Source of the DNA: Rana temporaria
Taxonomy: Eukaryota > Chordata > Amphibia > Anura > Ranidae
Direction: 5' to 3'
DNA: 64,000 nt
Assembly: GCF_905171775.1 (NCBI RefSeq)
Contig: NC_053494.1
Coordinates: 134,829,592-134,893,591 of the forward strand
The position numbers were made by a program, and so were the translations under genes. The first letter of the stretch is position 1. Every line of letters begins with the position of its first letter. The notes under the pieces were generated by a model that ran no database searches, was not told the origin of the DNA, and saw only the letters and a program-made list of their open reading frames with translations. Below are positions 57,734 through 64,000 of this stretch, one piece after another.

Positions 57734-58620
57734 TTATCCACTTGCTGACCGCAATACGTATATATACGTTGGGGTTAGCAAGTGGTTTACCAGGGATATG
57801 GCTGAAGATATCAGCCATAACCCCGTTACTTTTTTTTCAGCCAGCAGCTGGCTCTCATATAAAAGTGGTCTGAGCAGCTCATTAGCCGCTGGATCACCCC
57901 CTCCCAAAGTTTGCCAATGTTTCTCGGGTTTACCATTTTCACCGGCGTGCCCGAGAAACGATCCATGGGTGTGGTCGACTGTTCACAGAGGAGGACAGAG
58001 ACCAGATACTCTGATCGCCTCTATGGCCTCAGAGGACCAGAGTGACGTCATGACATCACTTCTGGTATGGGGGAGTAAACATTTTTTTAATCTTTTGCTT
58101 AAAAACAAATAATGTATTTTTTAACTGTTGCTTTTAATGGTAAAGGAGAGATTTGGGGTCTTTTTGCATTATTTGGTTCAATTTTGCCTCACTGCAACTG
58201 TAGGTTATAGGATGTTTTATGATCCCTTTGTTAGATTCAACTATTGAGCCTACATTCTATAAAGGCTGCATCCCTATCTTCCTATTGAGTTATTGTATGC
58301 TCTGTTTCACCGTTTCTATTGGCAAGACTCTAAAGGTTTAAACAAGAAACAGCTTAAAGTGACACTTTTAAGTATAGTATTTTGTCGCCATTCCACAAGT
58401 GTGCGCAACCATAAAGTGTGGCATGTTAGGTATCTATTTACTCGATGTAACATCATCGTTCTTATTTTACATAAAAAATGGGGTACATGTTGAGTTTTTT
58501 TTATTTTTTATTCATTTAAGTATATTTTTTTTCAAAAATATGGTGTTTTAAAAACCACTGAACAAATTGTGTGACCTAAAAAATTTCAACGATCGCCATT
58601 TTATGCCCAAGGGCCTCTGC
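57734..58620 (-). mobile_element. Truncated, reversed TTAA element
   Basis: TTATCCACTTGCTGACCGCA start (TTAA mutated) and later GTCGCCATTCCACAAGTGTG, matching the 17099-18388 family in reverse. The far terminus is missing. Confidence 0.6.
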
Positions 58621-58731
58621 TATATTTATGTTTTCTCTATCTCTATCTCTATCTCTTTTTCAGAAAAACAAAAAAGGTAGGAATTTGCAACAAAGTTTGT
58701 AAAATTCCTTCCAATTTACATGAATTACTAA

Positions 58732-59146
58732 AGCCCCATTCACACCTGAGCATAGAGTTTTCAGGCAGAATGTCACGCAATTTTACTGCAATTTTTGTGG
58801 CGTTTACCGTGTTTTTGTACAAAGCAATGTAAAAAGCAGAAAAACGCCCAAATCTGCCTAAAAAAAGTCCCAGAACTTCTTGGGCTTCAGACGTTTTAGA
58901 GCTTCTGGCTTCAGGCGTTTTAGAGCTTCTGGCTTCAGGCGTTTTAGAGCTTCTGGCTTCAGGCGTTTTAGAGCTTCTGGCTTCAGGCGTTTTAGAGCTT
59001 CTGGCTTCAGGCGTTTTAGAGCTTCTGGCTTCAGGCGTTTTGAAGTGAAGATGTGAACCATCTCCATAGAGAATAGATTTTTTTCCCCTCCAGCGTTTTG
59101 TAGCTTCAGGCTTCAAGCTACAAAACGCTCAGGTGTGAATGGGGTC
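58732..59146. mobile_element. GTGTGAATGGGG MITE with TAA duplication
   Basis: AGCCCCATTCACACCTGAGC and CTCAGGTGTGAATGGGGTC, with TAA on both sides (58729-58731, 59147-59149). Confidence 0.8.
58884..59042. repeat. 24-bp minisatellite, about 6.5 units
   Basis: GCTTCAGGCGTTTTAGAGCT-TCTG repeated. The period is a multiple of three, so both strands stay open and give a false octapeptide-repeat protein (TPEARSSK). Confidence 0.95.
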
Positions 59147-59149
59147 TAA

Positions 59150-59426
59150 GGCTCCATTCACATCTCCGCGACAAGCAACGCCGCGTACGCGGCGTACTTT
59201 GCCGCGGATAGTGTATCTTTTTTTTTTTTTCAAATTCTTCCCATTGCTGTCAATGGGTGAACGCCAATGTCGCCTGAAAAAAAGGGTCCGGGACTTTTTT
59301 TCAGGCGACAGGCGTACGGCGTCTATGAGATGTGAACCATCTCCATAGACAGCAATGGGAATTTCCCCCTCTAGCGGCACAAGCGTCCGGCGTCGGGCGT
59401 TTTGTCGCCTACATGTGAATGGAGAC
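59150..59426. mobile_element. Second MITE sharing the TAA junction
   Basis: GGCTCCATTCACATCTCCGC and TACATGTGAATGGAGAC, with TAA at 59147-59149 and 59427-59429. Confidence 0.8.
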
Positions 59427-59480
59427 TAAGAGGGGAATAGTTTTTTTTTTCCCCTCAACGAAAGTGGAGTTACTCTTTAA

Positions 59481-60114
59481 ATACATTTCTCCCTACATTT
59501 CATAATGTCCACATATTTACATATTATATTTCTTTATTCAGAGCAAAAGTTGTGAGAAGCCATCTAGAGACATTAGAGGTCGAACAAAATAGGAAACAAG
59601 CCAACCACTGAAAGATCTTCTACCCAAGAGACATTATCCATTGATTATGTCATCTACTTTGCAAAAACTCCAGTAACATGGCAGCCTTCCTGCTCCAGTG
59701 ACATGGCGCTGACTGGTCCTTGTAACCTGGCTATGACTGGCTTTAAACAGTTTGCAAATCCAAAAATGTAAATGCTCCAAATAGCTTATTTTTAAAAGTG
59801 CAAAACACATTTTGTGGTTACTGTGAATTGCTGCTTCTGTATATTTGTCTAAAAAAAAAATGTATCCTGATGGTTTCCGCTTACTCCCAGTACTTCTTAT
59901 AATACGGCGACAACCCTATCCTCTGGCTGATAATGCTGTGTTCTGTGTTGGTTGTCAACCTAACGTGCACGTTTCTATATATGGAGTACAGCAGGGCTTG
60001 CAGGATCCCGTACCAACTGCATTATATTCCTGGCAGACATGACTGCTGGGCTGCCCACAAGTGCTTGATTGACAGCGACTCACTGTCAACACTTTGTGAA
60101 AGTTTAGGGATATA
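59481..60114. other. No gene or named repeat recognised
   Basis: No coding signal or terminal repeats. Confidence 0.35.
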
Positions 60115-60517
60115 GGGGTTGACTTATTAAAGCTGGAGAGTGCAAAATCTGGTGCAGTTGTGCATGGTAGCCAATCAGCATGAGCTTAGGCGTGTTCGCA
60201 AACGGCACGTGCAGAGCCTGCCAAGAAGTCGTCAACTGCACAGCGTTAATCACAGGCAGCGAGACATTTCCCGATCTCTGAAGCCGCGCATCCGGACAAT
60301 GTCTTACTGCTTGTGATTAGCACTCCACAGTGCTGACTTCTTGGCAGGCTCTGCATGTGCCGTTTGCAAACACACCTGAGCTCATCCTTTAGTAGCCAAT
60401 CAGCTTCTAACTTCAGCATGTTCAATTAAGCTTTGACAAAAGAAAAAAAAAAAGGCGATTGGCTACCATGCAGAGCTGCACTAGATTTCACTTTTCAGTT
60501 TTAGTAAATCAATCCCA
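60115..60517. mobile_element. TTGATTTACTAAA-type MITE with nested element
   Basis: GGGGTTGACTTATTAAAGCTGG and CAGTTTTAGTAAATCAATCCC are the inverted ends of a frog MITE, with TGGTAGCCAATCAGC arms inside. Interrupted at 60189-60376. Confidence 0.85.
60189..60376. mobile_element. Palindromic hAT-type MITE, nested
   Basis: GGCGTGTTCGCAAACGGCAC and GTGCCGTTTGCAAACACACC with inner AGAGCCTGCCAAGAAGTC arms. TGAGCTTA / TGAGCTCA flanks (60181-60188, 60377-60384) match at 7 of 8. Confidence 0.8.
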
Positions 60518-60748
60518 GAGTGTGAAAGCAACAGGCTGAAAGTGACATCACTGACTGACAAGCCCCTACTTTTTTCCTTCACTCGCAGCCCTGGCACATC
60601 AATAAACTCTGCTTCAATACTTGGAGTCACTGACCTACAACTAGTTTGAAGCTACCTAATTTGCATACTTATCCAGGTCACCGACTGACATTAATACCAG
60701 TGGGTCAGTGTAAAAAACAGATAACTAGCGTTTTCACAAGGAGCCAAC

Positions 60749-61088
60749 TTAAAGGGGTTGTAAAAGTTTGTTTTTTATTTTCTAAATGGGTTCCTTTAAA
60801 CTAGTGCATTGTTGGTTCACTTACCTTTTCCCTTCTAAATTTTTCTTTGTTTTCTTTGTCTGAATTTCTCACTTCCTGTTCCTCCTCAGTAAGCTGTTCT
60901 ATCCGACTAACCCCCTTAGATGGGGGAAAGTTTACCAAGGAGAAACAGGAAGTGAGAAATTCAGACAAAGAAAAAAAAAAACATTTAGAAGGAAAAATCG
61001 AAAGAAAAAAAGGTAAGTGAACCAACAATGCACTAGCTTAAAGGAACTTATTTAGAAAATAAAAAACAAACCTTTACAACCCCTTTAA
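60749..61088. mobile_element. TTAA MITE, GGGGTTGTAAA family
   Basis: TTAAAGGGGTTGTAAAAGTT and CCTTTACAACCCCTTTAA. Inner AGGAAGTGAGAAATTCAGAC pairs with its complement near 60864. Sister of 31228-31528. Confidence 0.85.
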
Positions 61089-61596
61089 CCACTTGAGATC
61101 CGCGCTGTAGACGAAAGACGTCCACAGCGCGGCTCTCAAGTGCCGGATGGACATCCCTGGACATCCTGTTTACATTCCCCTGGGGTCGCGCAGCGGGGAA
61201 ACACTGTGCCCGGCGCATCGCTGGGAAGCCGATGCGTGTGCCTGGTGGCCGCGATGTCCACCAGGTACCCGCGATCGGTGGGGACACAGCAGGGACGTGG
61301 AGCTCTGTGTGTAAAGACAGAGCTCCACGTCCTGACAGGGAGAGAGGAGACTGATGCTGTGTCCCTTGTACATAGGGACACAGCATCGGTCACCTCCCCC
61401 AGTCAGTCCCCCCCCCCACACACACAGTTAGAACACACCCACCCTTCCTCACCCCCTAGTGTTAACCCCTTCCCTGCCAGTCACATTTATACAGTAATTA
61501 GTGCATTTTTATAGCACCAATCGCTGTATAAATGTGAATGGTCCCAAAATTGTGTCAAAAGTGTCCGATACGTCCGCCGCAATATCGCATGCCTGA

Positions 61597-61629
<33 letters not shown>

Positions 61630-62073
61630 GCAGATCGCCACCATTACTAGTAAAAAAAAAAAAAAAAAAAAAAAATCATAAATCTATCCCCTATTTTGTA
61701 GGCGCTATAACTTTTGCGCAAACCAATCAATATACGCTTATTGCGATTTTTTTTTAACAAAATATGTAGAAGAATACGTATCGGCCTAAGCCGAGGGAAG
61801 TTTTTTTTTTTTTTTAAATTGGGATATTATAACAAAAAGTAAAAAATAGTGTTTTTTCAAAATTTTCTGTCTTTTGTTTATAGCGCAAAAAATAAAAAAG
61901 TCGCAGAGATGATCAAATACCGCCAAAAGAAAGCTCTATTTGTGGGAAAAAGATAAAAAATATAATTTGGGTACAATGTTGTATGACCGCCAAATTGTCA
62001 TTCAAAATGCATCAGGGCTGAAAATTGGTCTGGGCACAAAGGGGGTTTAAGTGCCCAGTAATGACGTGGTTAA
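61085..62073 (+). mobile_element. TTAA element sharing its left TTAA with the previous MITE
   Basis: TTAACCACTTGAGATCCGCG and AATGACGTGGTTAA. Colinear with 12193-13191 (GCGCAGCGGGGAA, GTAGGCGCTATAACTTTTGC). Contains two A-runs of more than 20 bp (about 61600-61627 and 61653-61674). Confidence 0.8.
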
Positions 62074-62536
62074 AGAGGCAATAAAGCAAACATATTGCAG
62101 CTTACCAATTCTTAGATGTGATTTCTTTTAATTTCATCTGATGATCAAGTCTGTTGCTTTTCAAAGGAATAAGCCCTCTTGCAGATGTGCCAATTACAGG
62201 GATGAGACAAACCATTTACCGCTGACAGAGTTTATTACAATGGTCAGGTTTTTTTTTTATTTATTTTTTTTTTATTTTATGTAAAACCTTTATCCAAAAG
62301 GAAAATAAAAAAAAATGTTTGCTGTGACTGCTTATAAAGTTGTTAGCTTGAGCTTGGCTTCAATTTGTTAGCTATACTACATCTAACACTCGGCTTCCCC
62401 CAGACTAACAACGCTGCTGTTTTCTGTGCCCCCTGTGCTCCTTCGTCCATAGTGGGGGCACTGTAATACAGGAGGTGTGTTACTAGTCAGTTCACCAGAG
62501 GGCAAAAAAAAATAAAAAATCATGCTGCCACCACAC
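62074..62536. other. No gene or named repeat recognised
   Basis: T/A homopolymer runs near 62249-62280. No coding signal. Confidence 0.35.
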
Positions 62537-63087
62537 TTAAAGTGGAGTTCCACCCATAAATATAACATTACATCAGTAGTTTTAAAAAAATGTCATTAGT
62601 CCTTTAAGAATTTTTTTTTTTTTTTTTAGATGCCTTCAAAGTGTTGTTGCTAGGCAGAATAGTTAATCTTCCCACTTCCTGCACCTAGGTGCTTAATGCT
62701 TCCTAACCTACACCGCACAGACTCCTGGGAATGTAGTGGGTGTAACTTTCCAGGAGTCTGTGCACTCCCCAGTCTCGAAGAATCATGTGACTTGGACAGT
62801 ACAGGTGCTGAAACCTGATTTGAAACCTATTACACTGCTTGTGCAGCACTGAGCATGTGCGAGATCTGCAAGGCTGAAATCCAGGAAGTCATACAGTCTG
62901 GCTTCATGATGCCCACACTTAAGATGTCCCCAGTCAATTTCTATTTTATAAAGTGTCTAAATGCTGTAACAACCTAACAAAAACGGACCTTAGTTTACAG
63001 ACTAACTTTACTAGAATACATTAAGCTTGTGTATTACAGGGGTATTTATATTTAAAAAGTGAAATTGTGGCCAGAACTCTGCTTTAA
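62537..63087. mobile_element. TTAA MITE, AGTGGAGTTCCA family
   Basis: TTAAAGTGGAGTTCCACCC and CCAGAACTCTGCTTTAA, with TTAA at each end. An inner hairpin pairs CAGACTCCTGGGAATG with TTCCAGGAGTCTGTG. Confidence 0.7.
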
Positions 63088-64000
63088 TGATTGGTAAACT
63101 GCAATATATTTTTGGTTTTGGATTTTATTTTTGGTTTTAGGTTTAATCCCACTTTAATATTTCTTTGATGTTGTGCTTATATTAAAACACACCCCCTTAG
63201 CACTGTTCTTTACATCAAGGTAGGAACACTTTTTTGAAAGTATAACCTTAATCCCTCGTTCACATTGAACGCGGCTTTGAAATTGTGCGACCCATAATGC
63301 ACAGCTAACCAACACACATTTAACAGTAAACCTAGAACGCCTGTAACTTACTCTGGTTTTCAATTCAAACCAATGGCGTCTACATTTAATTATGTCTATA
63401 AGAGCAAAGCTCTAGGGCTGCCATGGACTATGGAGTATTTTGTACTAGTGAAAATGAGACTTGCGGGTTTTCCAACTCTGTACGTATTCCAGATTAGCAC
63501 ATTGTCCTGGCACACAACCTCCTTCAGCTGTAAAATTAAACATGCCCTGAGGACAGAGTAGATTTCAGCCCTACTTAAACAAATCAATGTTTGCTCCACC
63601 ACCTGCATCCAAAAGCAGAGAAAGATATGCATGGGAAGCCACAAAAATTGCTCTCCAAGGAAGTCAGGAATACAGAGTGAATTCCAACACAAACTGCTTC
63701 CTAATCAGCACATTTCAGTACCACACAAGGCTTCTGTTTAACACGACATGGACTTGAATCTACTTTCATGGTGACCCACTTGTCCCTTAAGTGAGAAAGT
63801 ACTGTACTATACGCTATAGTGTCTGCTTGATATGGCAGACCTCAGCATTATACAATCATATATAAGTGAAGGTAAAAATATTTATTAAACTGAAAACTTT
63901 GGGTAGGTTGGTAAATGATGCAGGATAATGCATCCAAAGCTTCCAGAAACACATTTCCCACATTAAAGTGGATGCAAACGCTCACATATACACCCAGTGA
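63088..64000. other. Unassigned window end
   Basis: TTCACATTGAACGCGGCTTT near 63259 looks like one end of a TTCACA-type MITE. Otherwise no gene or repeat is recognised. Confidence 0.3.

Larger units (their letters stand above)
56943..59480. mobile_element. TTAA element enlarged to 2.5 kb by four insertions
   Basis: TTAAAGGGTAACTCCACTTTC (56943) and GAAAGTGGAGTTACTCTTTAA (59480) are inverted ends with TTAA. Between them lie 57181-57584, 57734-58620, 58732-59146 and 59150-59426, leaving well under 0.6 kb of the original element. Confidence 0.7.

Noticed and set aside
58649..59116. 155-codon minus-strand frame with an octapeptide repeat (TPEARSSK)
   Set aside because: The repeat is a 24-bp minisatellite inside a MITE, open on more than one frame because its period is divisible by three. 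No start context or flanking domain.

Overview
The window is repeat-dense vertebrate genomic DNA, most likely from a true frog (Ranidae). The evidence is the dense, layered set of non-autonomous DNA transposons: TTAA-flanked elements ending in TTAACCACTT, MITEs ending in GTACACAC or GGTTCACAC, and hAT-type elements with 8-bp target duplications. There is also a frog/fish-type Tc1 element, an L1/Tx1-like LINE tail, a tRNA-like SINE and long AT microsatellites. I found no host protein-coding exon, rRNA, tRNA gene or CRISPR array. Almost all open frames in the window run through repeats and are not genes.

Layout. 1-0.8 kb: 3' end of an L1-like LINE. 1.2-3.0 kb: a TTAA element carrying a hAT-like element that itself carries a SINE. 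3.7-5.25 kb: a stack of four DNA elements, including a 0.5-kb near-perfect palindrome. 5.9-10.6 kb: scattered MITEs. 12.2-14.9 kb: two TTAA elements around a MITE. 14.9-16.25 kb: a dead Tc1 transposon, the only recognisable transposase. 16.7-25.2 kb: TTAA elements, MITEs and hAT relics. 26.7-28.8 kb: a MITE split by a 1.7-kb insertion that itself took two more elements. 29.7-32.4 kb: a TTAA element abutting a foldback element with arms of about 300 bp and three inner elements. 33.2-38.4 kb: MITEs, a 26-bp minisatellite of 28 units, and rearranged TTAA/hAT fragments. 38.4-49.2 kb: MITEs and TTAA elements, with a hAT element containing a PIF/Harbinger-like MITE. 49.9-50.3 kb: a long AT/AC microsatellite. 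50.5-62.1 kb: more nested TTAA elements, one with a short retrocopy flanked by an 18-bp duplication. 62.5-64 kb: one more TTAA element and unassigned sequence.

Apart from the LINE tail and the broken Tc1 gene nothing here encodes a recognisable protein, so the other elements must have been mobilised by enzymes encoded elsewhere. The value of the window is as a record of transposition order. Target duplications, shared TTAA or TAA junctions and paralogous empty sites let many insertions be placed before or after others. Repeat-poor stretches (near 25.2-26.0, 28.8-29.7, 32.5-33.1 and 52.7-53.6 kb) are where conserved non-coding elements would be sought, but I cannot test conservation from one sequence.
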